NCBI RefSeq assembly: GCF_013415125.1
Contig: NZ_JACCDE010000021.1
Location: forward strand, 1-64,000
Direction: 5' to 3'
DNA length: 64,000 nt
Origin: Vreelandella glaciei
Lineage (GTDB): Bacteria > Pseudomonadota > Gammaproteobacteria > Pseudomonadales > Halomonadaceae
Each line of letters begins with the position of its first letter. Position 1 is the first letter of the stretch. The translations under genes were made by a program, and so were the position numbers. Shown in pieces: positions 28,289 to 36,773 of this stretch. The notes beneath the pieces are model-generated. The model saw only the letters and a list, made by a program, of their open reading frames with translations. It was not told the origin of the DNA and did not search any database.

Positions 28289-28932
28289 CCCAGCGCTATG
28301 CGTCTTAACAGCGATGACGCGGCTAACTCATGGTGGGTTGTTACTAGCACGCAGCCGCCCGCCTGAGCATGCCTAATAAGTTGCCTTTCAAGGGCTGCAA
28401 CGCCGTGGCGATCAATGGCGGTGAAGGGCTCGTCTAGCACCCACAGCGCGCGGGGGGTCAGCGTCAATCGCGCCAGCGCCACACGGCGCTGCTGGCCTGC
28501 CGAGAGTTGACCGGCGGGCACATCTTCAAAGCCTGCCAGGCCAACCTGTTCAAGGGCATCCAGGCGCTGCTGCTCACCCTCTTGTGCCCCGCTGCCCTGT
28601 CCTCCACTGCTTTCGCCACTCAGCGCCTGATACCACGCTAAATTTTCTAACGGAGAGAGCCCCGACTTGATGCCCGGGGCATGTCCTAAATAGAGCAAAT
28701 TAGCGAGAAAATGTTCACGGACACTCTGCATCGCAGCGCCATTCCAGAACAGCTCGCCTTCATAGTCGCGTAGCTGCCCGGAGAGAATTTTAAGCAGGCT
28801 TGTTTTACCACTGCCATTAGGCCCTTCAATTCGCACGATTTCACCGCTGCGAATATCGAGATCCAGCCCCTTAAACAGTGAGCGATCATCACGTTCGCAG
28901 GACAGCTGTCGGGCTTGTAGACACAGGCTCAA
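28285..28932 (-). CDS. ccmA: Cytochrome c biogenesis ATP-binding protein CcmA
   Basis: A 215-residue ABC ATPase: Walker A GPNGSGKTS, signature LSAGQQRRVALARL, Walker B LWVLDEP, and an H-loop histidine near VTTHHELAA. The frame is open to 29031, with an ATG at 28950. GGAGAG ends 4 bp before an in-frame TTG at 28932, which gives the family length (E. coli 207), so this start is preferred. First gene of ccmABCDEFGHI; its promoter region is shared with the divergent SOS unit. Confidence 0.9.
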   Translation of the reverse strand: MSLCLQARQLSCERDDRSLFKGLDLDIRSGEIVRIEGPNGSGKTSLLKILSGQLRDYEGELFWNGAAMQSVREHFLANLLYLGHAPGIKSGLSPLENLAWYQALSGESSGGQGSGAQEGEQQRLDALEQVGLAGFEDVPAGQLSAGQQRRVALARLTLTPRALWVLDEPFTAIDRHGVAALERQLIRHAQAGGCVLVTTHHELAASSLLRRIALG

Positions 28933-29063
28933 GAGTCTCTCCAGGCACATTGATTTCGCGTCGAACTCTACACGGAAAGCCCGTTTCTCGCCACTCACTC
29001 TATGCGGCGCTGGGTCGCAGCATGACCTCAATCAATATGGCGTAAGACCAATTACTGCTAGCA

Positions 29064-29111
29064 CTGTATGCAAAAACAGTTCTATACTGAAACCACTGTA
29101 TGAAAGAACAT
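29064..29111 (+). promoter_or_regulatory. Two LexA (SOS) boxes before the S24-like gene
   Basis: CTGTATGCAAAAACAG (29064-29079) is a full CTG-N10-CAG LexA site. CTGTATGAAAGAACAT (29096-29111) matches with one mismatch in the right half-site. The two are 32 bp apart, about three helical turns, so LexA dimers would lie on the same face. A -10-like TATACT (29083-29088) lies between them. The same CTG-N10-CAG form precedes recA at 43135-43150. Confidence 0.85.
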
Positions 29112-29128
29112 GCAATGGAGATTTCTCA

Positions 29129-29533
29129 ATGACCATATCGATGGCAGCACCTACCGTTAAGCCTAACCACTTACACTCGGTTCCGCGTACCTATGCGCCG
29201 ACGCCTAGCATTACTCGTCGCAATACTTATGCGCTTAAAGTGCGTGGTAACGCAATGCGTGATTGCAACTTGTTCGATGGCGATGTCATTATTATTCGGC
29301 GTTATCAGCATGATGCCCAAACAGAAACCGCCGTTGCCGAAATCAACCAGCAAAAAATCGCCTTGAAGCAGCTCTCAATCAGCCGCTTTGGCGTAGAGCT
29401 ATGGCCTGAGGATACGTTGCAGCCAGCGCTATTTTTGCATAACCGTGATATTCAGGTGCTCGGCATGGTGATGGGTGTTGAATCTCATCCAAGGACTGGC
29501 CTGCAAAACAAGCCTACTATCACGGAGCATTAA
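29129..29533 (+). CDS. LexA/UmuD-like S24 domain protein lacking the catalytic serine
   Basis: 134 residues with a C-terminal S24 (LexA/UmuD) fold and no DNA-binding domain. The region YALKVRGNAMRDCNLFDGD (34-52) aligns with the LexA segment where G-D-S-M holds the nucleophile. Here the residue is Ala42, codon GCA at 29252-29254. The catalytic lysine is kept (IALKQL, Lys80). The N-terminal 30 residues show no Ala-Gly or Cys-Gly cleavage site. It therefore should not self-cleave, and may act as a pre-formed UmuD'-like partner or decoy; that role is inferred. GGAG lies 8-11 bp upstream, and the stop overlaps the yigZ start (TAATG). Confidence 0.82.
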   Translation: MTISMAAPTVKPNHLHSVPRTYAPTPSITRRNTYALKVRGNAMRDCNLFDGDVIIIRRYQHDAQTETAVAEINQQKIALKQLSISRFGVELWPEDTLQPALFLHNRDIQVLGMVMGVESHPRTGLQNKPTITEH

Positions 29534-30159
29534 TGCGCTACCGGGTGCCGGAACTCCCCCTTTCGTCTTGGCAGACAACTGACATCGAAGTCGAAAAGAG
29601 TCACTTTATTACCTGGATCTGCCACGCCTTAGACATCGATGCATTCACTCGCATGCTGGCGGCGGCTAAAGCCGAGCATCCCAATGCGAGCCATCACTGC
29701 ACTGCCTATATTGCTGGCCCACCCGGCGAGCAAAATTTGATTGGCTTCTCTGATGATGGCGAGCCTGGCGGCACCGCAGGTCGCCCAATGTATCAAGTTC
29801 TGCAGGGCAGCCAATTAGGTCAAATTGGTTGCGTGGTGATCCGCTATTTTGGCGGCACGAAGCTAGGCACCGGCGGTTTGGCCCGCGCTTACGCCCAGGC
29901 GGTTAGCCATGCTTTGGAGACGCTACCTACCCGAGAAGTGGTCGAGCGCGATCTTTATACCCTGCGGCTCGGCTTTGCCAGCGAAGCGATTGCCCGCGCC
30001 TGGTGCGAAGAGCAGGCTATCCCCATTGAGCAAGCGGATTACGATGGCGACGGTGTTCGTCTGACCATTGGTTGGCCAAGGGACAACCCACTTGACCTTT
30101 CCCCGCTAGAAAACCGCTTGAAGAGCGCTGTTGAGATTCTCTCTACACCAAAGGCATGA
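29533..30159 (+). CDS. yigZ: IMPACT family protein YigZ
   Basis: 208 residues of the UPF0029/IMPACT family. The N-terminal conserved domain contains HFITWICHA, HHCTAYIAG, FSDDGEPGGTAGRPM and RYFGGTKLGTGGLARAY. A C-terminal ferredoxin-like domain begins near residue 140. Eukaryotic IMPACT regulates Gcn2; bacterial YigZ has no agreed function. The ATG shares a base with the stop of the S24-like gene, so it is translationally coupled and placed under the same SOS-type promoter. Confidence 0.92.
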   Translation: MRYRVPELPLSSWQTTDIEVEKSHFITWICHALDIDAFTRMLAAAKAEHPNASHHCTAYIAGPPGEQNLIGFSDDGEPGGTAGRPMYQVLQGSQLGQIGCVVIRYFGGTKLGTGGLARAYAQAVSHALETLPTREVVERDLYTLRLGFASEAIARAWCEEQAIPIEQADYDGDGVRLTIGWPRDNPLDLSPLENRLKSAVEILSTPKA

Positions 30160-30180
30160 TGCAGCAGGGCTACAGAGCCC

Positions 30181-30261
30181 CGTATGTCGTTGCAAGGAGC
30201 TTGCGACGCGGCAATCTCGTCCTGCGGTAGCACATAAAACCGAGATCGCCGCGCTTCGCTC
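30181..30261. repeat. Second copy of the palindromic repeat, interrupted by the IS
   Basis: This is the reverse-orientation relative of the repeat at 12951-13202. Its left arm starts GTATGTCGTTGCAAGGAGC, and its right arm CCGAGATCGCCGCGCTTCGC stops abruptly at 30261. The missing end, GCAATGACAG, is found at 31654-31663 on the far side of the IS. Joining the two restores the arm ...CTTCGCTCGCAATGACA, matching the uninterrupted copies (GCTCGCGATGACA). Confidence 0.82.
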
Positions 30262-30342
30262 AATGAAAGGGACTCCTCCCCTCTCGAAGCTTCAGAGAGC
30301 TACATTGATAGTTGAACCACTTCAATGCGGAGGGGAAGAGTC

Positions 30343-31392
30343 ATGAACAAGCATAAGACAATAGGGTTGGATCTGGCAAAGCGTGTTTTCCAAGTGTGTG
30401 TTGTCGACACTCGCCGCCCGCGTGTTCAGGTCAACAAAGAGCTTAAACGGCATCAGGTCTTGGATTTTATGCGCCGCCAACCGGCCTGTCGGGTGTTCAT
30501 GGAGGCGTGCGGTGGATCGCATTATTGGGCGCGACAGCTGCAGGCCCTCGGCCATACCGTTGCCCTCATTTCGCCCCAGTTTGTGACGCCTTTTCGCAAG
30601 GGGCACAAGACAGATGCCAATGACGCTCTCGCTATTGTAGAGGCGGGTTTGCGCCCAGACATGCGCTTTGTACCGCTCAAAAGCGTCGAGCAGCAGGATA
30701 TTCAGAGCCTGCACCGCATTCGGGAAAGGTACATTCATCAGCGCACCCAGTTGATCAACCAGGTTCATGGCTTATTACAGGAGTACGGGATTATCAGCGG
30801 TCGTGGTCAGAAGGCATTAAAGCAACGTGTCTGGCTCGCCCTAGAAGATGCCGATAACGAGCTTTCGATGCTGATGCGTGACTTGATTGCCGAGCAAATG
30901 GCGGAGCTGGATCGACTCAACGAGCGCATTCAGTCACTGGATAAGCGCGTGGAGCAGATGAGCCGTGCGGTGATGCCTTGTCGCCAACTGTTGGCGATTG
31001 AGGGAGTGGGGCCGGTGGTCGCCACCCAGCTCTATAGCGCCCTCGGTAACGGCGACGCGTTCAAGAAAGGTCGCCAAGCGTCAGCCTATCTGGGGTTAAC
31101 GCCGACACAACACAGCAGTGGTGGCATCGCGAAGATCAAGGGCATTGGCCGAACGGGGCAAATCTCGCTGAAAGCCGCCCTGATACGTGGCGCACACTCG
31201 GTCATCAACACCGTGGGTGACAAACAGGATGCTAAAAGTCGTTGGCTACGATCCCTGGTCGCTCGCGTTGGCAAGAACAAAGCGGCTGTCGCGTTAGCGA
31301 ACAAGACAGTGCGAACCGCCTGGGCGGTTCTGCACAGCGGACAGTCCTATTGTAGAGAGTTTAACGACGGTTCCGCGCTGATGGTGAGCTAA
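30343..31392 (+). CDS. IS110/IS1111-family DEDD transposase
   Basis: 349 residues from the ATG at 30343, with GGAGGGG 8 bp upstream; an in-frame ATG at 30325 is less likely. The N-terminal RuvC-like DEDD domain shows GLDLAKRVFQV, MEACGG and KTDANDALAI. A coiled segment follows at about 150-200. The C-terminal Transposase_20 domain (LLAIEGVGPVVATQLYSAL) has the conserved serine region TPTQHSSGG. The frame is intact, so the element may be active. These enzymes recombine DNA using a guide RNA made by the element. Confidence 0.93.
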   Translation: MNKHKTIGLDLAKRVFQVCVVDTRRPRVQVNKELKRHQVLDFMRRQPACRVFMEACGGSHYWARQLQALGHTVALISPQFVTPFRKGHKTDANDALAIVEAGLRPDMRFVPLKSVEQQDIQSLHRIRERYIHQRTQLINQVHGLLQEYGIISGRGQKALKQRVWLALEDADNELSMLMRDLIAEQMAELDRLNERIQSLDKRVEQMSRAVMPCRQLLAIEGVGPVVATQLYSALGNGDAFKKGRQASAYLGLTPTQHSSGGIAKIKGIGRTGQISLKAALIRGAHSVINTVGDKQDAKSRWLRSLVARVGKNKAAVALANKTVRTAWAVLHSGQSYCREFNDGSALMVS

Positions 31393-31653
31393 GCGGTAGC
31401 ACCATCAGCGGCTAAGCGCCGACAGGCGGCTACCTTGTTGCCGGGCAACGATCGATGAAAAACAGGTCAGACCGACCTTCTCAAAACCTGCTCATTGCGA
31501 TGGCTGAAAAAGCCTACGCCTCGTTGAGGAGAGAAGGTGCGCGACGTTCATCAGGGTCAGGGGATAGCGTCCCCATTAAGAGACCGACTATACGCACGCA
31601 TCGGCTTATGTTGTTCATCATCGGAGCTTGCAACCGGGGAGGAGTCCCTATAC
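31393..31653 (+). ncRNA. IS right-end non-coding region, candidate seekRNA/bridge RNA source
   Basis: 261 bp of non-coding DNA lie between the transposase stop and the right end. In IS1111 elements this is where the guide (seek/bridge) RNA is encoded. Two short matches support this. TCATTGCGA at 31492-31500 is complementary to TCGCAATGA, which spans the rebuilt target junction. CTATACGCA at 31588-31596 repeats the right IS/target junction at 31648-31656. RNA ends and fold were not determined. Confidence 0.45.
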
Positions 31654-31671
31654 GCAATGACAGAGGACTAG

Positions 31672-32994
31672 TTAACCAAGATACTTGATCATCACACCCG
31701 CAGCCACAGCAGAGCCAATAACCCCTGCCACATTGGGCCCCATGGCATGCATCAGCAGGAAGTTATGCGGGTTAGACTCCAGCCCCACCTTGTTGGCCAC
31801 CCGGGCAGCCATCGGCACCGCAGAAACACCCGCGGCGCCAATTAAGGGGTTGATGGGCATTTTGCTGACTAAATTCATCAGCTTGGCCATTAACACCCCA
31901 GCGGCCGTGCCGATCCCGAAGGCGACAATCCCCAGCCCGAGAATGCCTAACGTTTCAAACGTCAGGAAGCTATCGGCCATTAACTTGGAGCCGACGGACA
32001 GCCCCAGAATAATGGTTACAATGTTGATCAGAGAATTCTGCGCAGTATCCGATAAACGTTCGACCACACCACACTCACGCATCAAGTTACCAAAGCAAAA
32101 CATACCGAGTAGCGGAGCGGCATCGGGCAAAAACAGTGCGACCAGAATCAACAACATCAGCGGGAAAACCACTTTCTCCAGCTTGGAGACCGGGCGCAGT
32201 TGGGTCATCTTGATCTCACGCTCTTTCTGGGTGGTCAACAGACGCATAATCGGCGGCTGAATCAGTGGCACCAACGCCATGTAGGCGTAAGCGGCCACGG
32301 CAATCGCACCCAGCAATTCAGGCGCCAGTACGCTGGAGACGTAGATGGAGGTCGGGCCATCCGCACCGCCGATAATACCAATCGCGGCCGCCTGATTGAG
32401 AGAGAAGTCCATGACGCCCATCGAGGTCAGCGCCACGGCGCCAAACAGCGTCGCAAAAATACCAAACTGAGCGGCGGCACCTAAAAACAGCGTGCGCGGG
32501 TTCGCCAGCAGCGGGCCAAAGTCGGTCATTGCCCCAACGCCCATAAAGATAATCAGCGGGGCGATACCCGAGCCGATTGCGACTTTATAGAAGTTATAAA
32601 GCATGCCGTCGCTGTAGCCAACGCCCACGGCGATGTCTCGCGCAGCACGCAGCTGGTCGGGTGCGACGCCATCATGGGCGATCATCTGCAGCGACTCCCG
32701 CCATGCGTCTAAGTTCGCCAGTGGGTCAAGGGACGCACCCAGCGCTGCTGCCATCTGCTGTAGCACCGCCGGCTTGGCCACCTCAATCGCCTGGTCGAGC
32801 GCAGAAATGGCTAGCCCGGCTTCAGGGATATTGGCCAGAATGCCGCCAAAACCAATCGGCACCAGTAGCAACGGCTCAAACTTCTTATAAATGGCAAGGT
32901 AAAGCAGCAGAAGACCCACCATGATCATCGCCGCTTGACCGAGCTCAAGGTTATATAGCCCCGAGCCTTCCCATAACGTTACTAATTTATCCAT
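31672..32994 (-). CDS. oadB: Oxaloacetate decarboxylase beta subunit (sodium pump)
   Basis: A 440-residue integral membrane protein of the sodium-translocating decarboxylase beta family. It has about 11 helices with the conserved segments [27 protein letters not shown] and [21 protein letters not shown]. It decarboxylates carboxybiotin on OadA and pumps sodium ions out, which suits a halophile. It is the last gene of oadGAB; the IS lies about 20 bp beyond its stop. Confidence 0.95.
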   Translation of the reverse strand: MDKLVTLWEGSGLYNLELGQAAMIMVGLLLLYLAIYKKFEPLLLVPIGFGGILANIPEAGLAISALDQAIEVAKPAVLQQMAAALGASLDPLANLDAWRESLQMIAHDGVAPDQLRAARDIAVGVGYSDGMLYNFYKVAIGSGIAPLIIFMGVGAMTDFGPLLANPRTLFLGAAAQFGIFATLFGAVALTSMGVMDFSLNQAAAIGIIGGADGPTSIYVSSVLAPELLGAIAVAAYAYMALVPLIQPPIMRLLTTQKEREIKMTQLRPVSKLEKVVFPLMLLILVALFLPDAAPLLGMFCFGNLMRECGVVERLSDTAQNSLINIVTIILGLSVGSKLMADSFLTFETLGILGLGIVAFGIGTAAGVLMAKLMNLVSKMPINPLIGAAGVSAVPMAARVANKVGLESNPHNFLLMHAMGPNVAGVIGSAVAAGVMIKYLG

Positions 32995-33004
32995 TACTGG
33001 GCCC

Positions 33005-34825
33005 TTAGAGCTCGATCAACGTATCGCCTACGGCTACGCTGTCGCCCTCGCTGACGTTGACCTTAGACACTGTACCTGCGCTGCTGGCACGCACTTCGGT
33101 TTCCATTTTCATCGCTTCAAGAATGATGACGACATCACCTTCAGCGACTTGCTCACCAGGGCGTACATTGACCTTGAAGATATTGCCCGCCAGCGGCGCA
33201 TCGATGCTTTCACCGCTGGGGGCCGGAGCTTCCTCTTTGGGTGCAGTAGTACTGGCTGCCGTTTGCTCTTGCACCTCGCCCAGTTCACCGCCTTCAGAAA
33301 CCTCGACCACAAAGGATTTGCCGTTGAGCTTAACCGTGTAGGTTTCTGGGCCACTGGCAGCTACTGGTGGTTTACTTTCAGCCTTAGCCTTAGCAGGGGC
33401 ATTGGCAGCACTCGCCTCAGCCGCCTGGGGAGCGGGCTCAAAGGCGTCGGGATTGTCACGATTTTTAAGGAACTTCAAACCAATCTGTGGGAATAGCGCA
33501 TAGGTCAGCACATCATCGACTTCACGCTTGCCTTCAGCCAAGCGAATACCGTCAGCGCTGGCTTTCTCTTTCAGTTCGGTGGCGAGCCTGTCCATTTCAG
33601 GCGAAAGGTTGTCCGCCGGGCGACAGGTAATCGGCTCACCGCCTTCCAGCACACGCTTCTGAAGCTCGGCATTAAAGGGTGCCGGCGCGGCGCCATATTC
33701 ACCTTTGAGCAGCGCCTGAACTTCCTTGGAGATCGACTTATAGCGCTCGCCCATCATCGCGTTCATCACCGCCTGGGTGCCGACGATTTGCGACGTGGGC
33801 GTTACCAGCGGGATAAAGCCAAGGTCTTCGCGTACGCGAGGAATCTCGTTCAGCACATCGTCAAGCTTATCGCCCGCGCCCTGCTCTTTGAGCTGGCCTT
33901 CCATGTTGGTCAGCATGCCGCCGGGCACCTGAGCAATCAGAATGCGTGAATCAATACCGCGCAGCGAGCCTTCAAAGGCGGCGTACTTCTTGCGCACTTC
34001 GCGGAAATAACCGGCAATATCTTCCAGCAGCTCAAGATCCAAACCGGTATCACGGCCGGTGTCTTTGAGCATTGCCACCACTGACTCGGTCGGACTGTGG
34101 CCGTAGGTCATCGACATGGAGGAGATCGAGGTATCAACGTTATCAATGCCCGCCTCTACCGCTTTCAAAATAGTCGAGGTAGAAAGGCCGGTCGTGGCGT
34201 GACAGTGCAGATGCACTGGAATCGACAGCTCTTTCTTGAGCCGCGTCACCAAGTCGAACGCCGTGTAGGGCGTCAGCAGCCCCGCCATATCCTTGATAGC
34301 CAATGAATCTGCGCCCAAACCGGCAATGGTTTTGGCGAGATCGACCCAGCTATCCAGGGTATGTACCGGGCTCACGGTATAAGAGATGGTACCTTGGGCA
34401 TGGCCTTCTACGTTACGCACCGCCTGAATGGCACGCTCCAAATTACGCGGATCATTCATGGCGTCAAAGACCCGGAAGACATCAACACCGTTGGTTTTCG
34501 CCCGTTCGACAAATTTATCGACAACGTCATCGGCGTAGTGGCGGTAGCCCAGCAGGTTTTGACCACGTAGTAACATCGCTTGGGGCGTATTGGGCATGGC
34601 CTCTTTCAGGGCACGAATACGCTCCCACGGGTCTTCGCCCAAATAGCGGATACAGGCGTCATAGGTCGCCCCACCCCAGGTTTCCAGCGACCAATAGCCA
34701 ACGCGATCCAGCTTTTCAGCGATCGGCAGCATATCGTCCAAGCGCATACGCGTGGCAAATAGTGATTGATGGGCATCGCGCAGCACGACATCGGTAATGC
34801 CTAAGGGACGTTTTGTTTCGTTCAT
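33005..34825 (-). CDS. oadA: Oxaloacetate decarboxylase alpha subunit (biotin carboxyltransferase)
   Basis: 606 residues. The N-terminal carboxyltransferase barrel contains [16 protein letters not shown] and the metal-binding HLHCHATTG. An Ala/Pro-rich linker lies at about 465-530. The C-terminal biotinyl domain has the attachment lysine in EAMKMET. It transfers CO2 from oxaloacetate to biotin, which then visits OadB. Only 10 bp separate it from oadB, and an internal terminator-like hairpin lies upstream. Confidence 0.95.
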   Translation of the reverse strand: MNETKRPLGITDVVLRDAHQSLFATRMRLDDMLPIAEKLDRVGYWSLETWGGATYDACIRYLGEDPWERIRALKEAMPNTPQAMLLRGQNLLGYRHYADDVVDKFVERAKTNGVDVFRVFDAMNDPRNLERAIQAVRNVEGHAQGTISYTVSPVHTLDSWVDLAKTIAGLGADSLAIKDMAGLLTPYTAFDLVTRLKKELSIPVHLHCHATTGLSTSTILKAVEAGIDNVDTSISSMSMTYGHSPTESVVAMLKDTGRDTGLDLELLEDIAGYFREVRKKYAAFEGSLRGIDSRILIAQVPGGMLTNMEGQLKEQGAGDKLDDVLNEIPRVREDLGFIPLVTPTSQIVGTQAVMNAMMGERYKSISKEVQALLKGEYGAAPAPFNAELQKRVLEGGEPITCRPADNLSPEMDRLATELKEKASADGIRLAEGKREVDDVLTYALFPQIGLKFLKNRDNPDAFEPAPQAAEASAANAPAKAKAESKPPVAASGPETYTVKLNGKSFVVEVSEGGELGEVQEQTAASTTAPKEEAPAPSGESIDAPLAGNIFKVNVRPGEQVAEGDVVIILEAMKMETEVRASSAGTVSKVNVSEGDSVAVGDTLIEL

Positions 34826-34871
34826 GGTCTTAGCTCACCGTAGAAAATTGTCAGTTTGTAGTAAAAATAAC

Positions 34872-34895
34872 AAAAAAACAGCCTAGAGAGGGCTG
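34872..34895 (-). terminator. Terminator-like hairpin between oadG and oadA
   Basis: On the minus strand, CAGCC pairs with GGCTG (34891-34895 and 34879-34883) around a 7-base loop, followed by seven T residues (complement of 34872-34878). The short stem suggests partial termination. It lies inside the operon and could lower oadAB transcripts relative to oadG or protect a processed end. Confidence 0.55.
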
Positions 34896-34916
34896 AGATA
34901 GAAAAAATTGAGAAAG

Positions 34917-35174
34917 TTAACGACGTCGCGTTGAACGATAACGGTGCACTGCAGCACTGATCACCGCCAACATCTCGTCATTTTGACTCACGGGAGCCGG
35001 AGACGACGGCGACTTCTTACTCGCATCAACCGCGATGGGAGCAGGCTGAAAACGGTCTATCAGCTTCGACATTAGCGTAACGCTAATAACTAAAATAGTA
35101 AGAAAAACAAACACAACACCCATACCAAGCGCCATTAACGCCAACCCGTCCTGCAATAGTTCATAATCCTGCAT
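34917..35174 (-). CDS. oadG: Oxaloacetate decarboxylase gamma subunit
   Basis: An 85-residue small membrane protein: one N-terminal helix (about 11-38, ALGMGVVFVFLTILVISVTL), a polar linker and a basic C-terminal end (VHRYRSTRRR). OadG anchors OadA to OadB and binds zinc in characterised systems. Size, topology and position as first gene of oadGAB support the call more than detailed sequence identity. Confidence 0.88.
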   Translation of the reverse strand: MQDYELLQDGLALMALGMGVVFVFLTILVISVTLMSKLIDRFQPAPIAVDASKKSPSSPAPVSQNDEMLAVISAAVHRYRSTRRR

Positions 35175-35312
35175 AAGGCGCTCCTACCTCTCGAAGTAAG
35201 TTGCTAGACACGTTATTTCACCAGCGGCTGTGTAAAGCCTCTTGGCGCAGTGAGGGGAATACTCTAACCTGCCACACCCAGAATAGAATGCAATGGCGCG
35301 ATAGTGGAAGTC

Positions 35313-36308
35313 ATGGTTGTTAATTTACTACAAAACGGCAGAATTGGCCTAGCCCCGATGGAAGGCGTGATCGACGCCTTAACGCGGGACTTGCTAACAC
35401 GCCACGCGGGCTTCGATTGGACGGTGACCGAATTTGTCCGCGTCGTCGATGCGCGCCTGCCGCCAAGAGTGTTTTATAAGCATTGCCCGGAGCTTATGCA
35501 ACCGCCCGTGGCAACCCCAAGCGGCATTCCCGTGCATTTACAGCTTTTGGGCTCGGACCCTGCTGCCCTAGCGGCCAATGCGCGCCAGGCGCTCAAGCTT
35601 GGCGCAGTCAGCGTTGACCTTAATTTCGGCTGCCCAGCCAAACTGGTTAATCGCCACGATGGCGGCGCTTCACTGCTCCGCCAGCCAGACCGCGTGTACA
35701 AAGCAGTTAAGGCGGTTCACGATGCCCTGGAAGGCGAAATCCCGGTGACCGCAAAGATTCGTCTCGGTTTCGCCAATCGCCGCTTAGCGGTTGCCTGCGG
35801 CCAAGCTACCGAAGCGGGCGGTGCAGCGCAGCTAGTGGTACATGCCCGCACCCGCGATGAGGGCTACCGCCCACCGGCGCACTGGGAATGGATTGGCAAG
35901 ATTCGCCGTCAGATGGGCATACCCGTGGTCGCCAATGGCGATATCTGGACGTTAGAGGATTACTGGAAAGCTCGCACGCTTTCTGGTTGCCAAGATGTGA
36001 TGCTAGGGCGCAGTGCCTTGGCAGACCCCTGGCTTGCCCCACGCATCCGCCACTGGCTCAAGACCGGCGAACGATTGCCTGAGAGCAGTTGGTCGATGCG
36101 CGCCAATGTGCTTAAAGAGTACGCCGCTCTACAGCGCCAACAGCTGCCTGACCGCGTGGTAGTCTCTCTGGTAAAACAGTGGCTTGCCCAAATGCGCCAA
36201 GGCAGCACCGAAGCCGAGCAGAATTTTCAGCGGGTGAAGCGCATTACCGAATTGGATCTTCTGCTCGATAGTCTGGTGGTTGACGAGCAGTACGCCACCC
36301 TGGCTTAA
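35313..36308 (+). CDS. dusC: tRNA-dihydrouridine(16) synthase DusC
   Basis: 331 residues from the ATG at 35313, with GGAAG just upstream; a GTG at 35304 is also in frame. The FMN-binding TIM barrel shows LAPMEGVID, the catalytic cysteine in LNFGCPAKLVNRHDGG, and TAKIRLGF. The C-terminal helical domain and the position-16 subfamily features match E. coli DusC (315). It reduces uridine 16 in the tRNA D-loop and lies just before a tRNA cluster on the opposite strand. Confidence 0.92.
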   Translation: MVVNLLQNGRIGLAPMEGVIDALTRDLLTRHAGFDWTVTEFVRVVDARLPPRVFYKHCPELMQPPVATPSGIPVHLQLLGSDPAALAANARQALKLGAVSVDLNFGCPAKLVNRHDGGASLLRQPDRVYKAVKAVHDALEGEIPVTAKIRLGFANRRLAVACGQATEAGGAAQLVVHARTRDEGYRPPAHWEWIGKIRRQMGIPVVANGDIWTLEDYWKARTLSGCQDVMLGRSALADPWLAPRIRHWLKTGERLPESSWSMRANVLKEYAALQRQQLPDRVVVSLVKQWLAQMRQGSTEAEQNFQRVKRITELDLLLDSLVVDEQYATLA

Positions 36309-36342
36309 CGCACCTTCTGCAACGCTTAATTAGTTTATAGCC

Positions 36343-36376
36343 AAAAAAAAGCGCCCTACCGCAAAACGGGGGCGCT
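36343..36376 (-). terminator. Intrinsic terminator between dusC and the tRNA cluster
   Basis: AGCGCCC (36350-36356) pairs with GGGCGCT (36370-36376), and CCG/CGG extends the stem inside around a CAAAA loop with a small bulge. On the minus strand the stem is followed by eight T residues (complement of 36343-36350). It faces the tRNA transcripts as a second stop; on the plus strand it lacks a T-run and would only weakly end dusC. Confidence 0.75.
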
Positions 36377-36464
36377 ACACACGATCGCAAGACCGGAGCG
36401 CGAGCATATACCGGTCAGGCTGGAAAGAGACAGTCAGGCTAGATAAAGCGCTTATCAGACTAGA

Positions 36465-36499
36465 AACAGAAAACCCGCTCTCATATTGAGAGCGGGTTT
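36465..36499 (-). terminator. Terminator of the tRNA cluster
   Basis: AAACCCGCTCTC (36471-36482) and GAGAGCGGGTTT (36488-36499) form a perfect 12-bp stem with a 5-base loop, 8 bp beyond the last tRNA-Arg on the minus strand. A T-rich stretch follows. Confidence 0.85.
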
Positions 36500-36506
36500 A
36501 GAAATC

Positions 36507-36583
36507 TGGCGCGCCCGGGAGGATTCGAACCTCCGACCCCCTGATTCGTAGTCAGGTACTCTATCCAGCTGAGCTACGGGCGC
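36507..36583 (-). tRNA. tRNA-Arg(ACG), copy 2
   Basis: 77 bp including an encoded CCA end. The acceptor GCGCCCG pairs with CGGGCGC. The D-stem region is GCTCAGCTGGATAGAG. The anticodon loop CTACGAA between CTGA and TCAG gives ACG, and the T-arm is GGAGGTTCGAATCCTCC. A34 is normally deaminated to inosine to read CGU, CGC and CGA. The gene is identical to the copy at 36634-36710. Confidence 0.97.
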
Positions 36584-36633
36584 GTAATGGTGCAACTAAC
36601 GTTTACTCATACTACTAAAAGCTACTTAGCAGG

Positions 36634-36710
36634 TGGCGCGCCCGGGAGGATTCGAACCTCCGACCCCCTGATTCGTAGTCAGGTACTCTATCCAGCTGAG
36701 CTACGGGCGC
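36634..36710 (-). tRNA. tRNA-Arg(ACG), copy 1
   Basis: The same 77 bases as the copy at 36507-36583, with encoded CCA and anticodon ACG. The 50-bp spacers between the genes differ in sequence. The tandem identical pair suggests a recent duplication or ongoing gene conversion. All three tRNAs here are on one strand and probably one transcript, downstream of csrA. Confidence 0.97.
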
Positions 36711-36773
36711 ATACCTTGTGACCATGCACTTCTCAGTGCAGCACTTATTAAAAGTACTTAATGGCCATGCTAT

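Larger units (their letters stand above)
30262..31653 (+). mobile_element. IS110-family element, IS1111 subgroup
   Basis: An element of about 1.39 kb. Subterminal inverted repeats GGGACTCCTCCCC (30269-30281) and GGGGAGGAGTCCC (31636-31648) are perfect over 13 bp. They lie 7 bp inside the inferred left end and about 5 bp inside the right end. Subterminal repeats and a long non-coding right end after the transposase are traits of the IS1111 subgroup. There is no target duplication. The ends were placed by comparison with the uninterrupted repeat, so they may be off by 1-3 bp. Confidence 0.85.

Noticed and set aside
29129..29533. Complete umuD gene of a umuDC operon
   Set aside because: The catalytic serine and cleavage site are absent, and the next gene is yigZ, not a Y-family polymerase.
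31455..31688. 77-codon frame after the transposase
   Set aside because: It lies in the IS right end and crosses the IS boundary, so it is more likely part of the RNA-encoding end than a protein gene.
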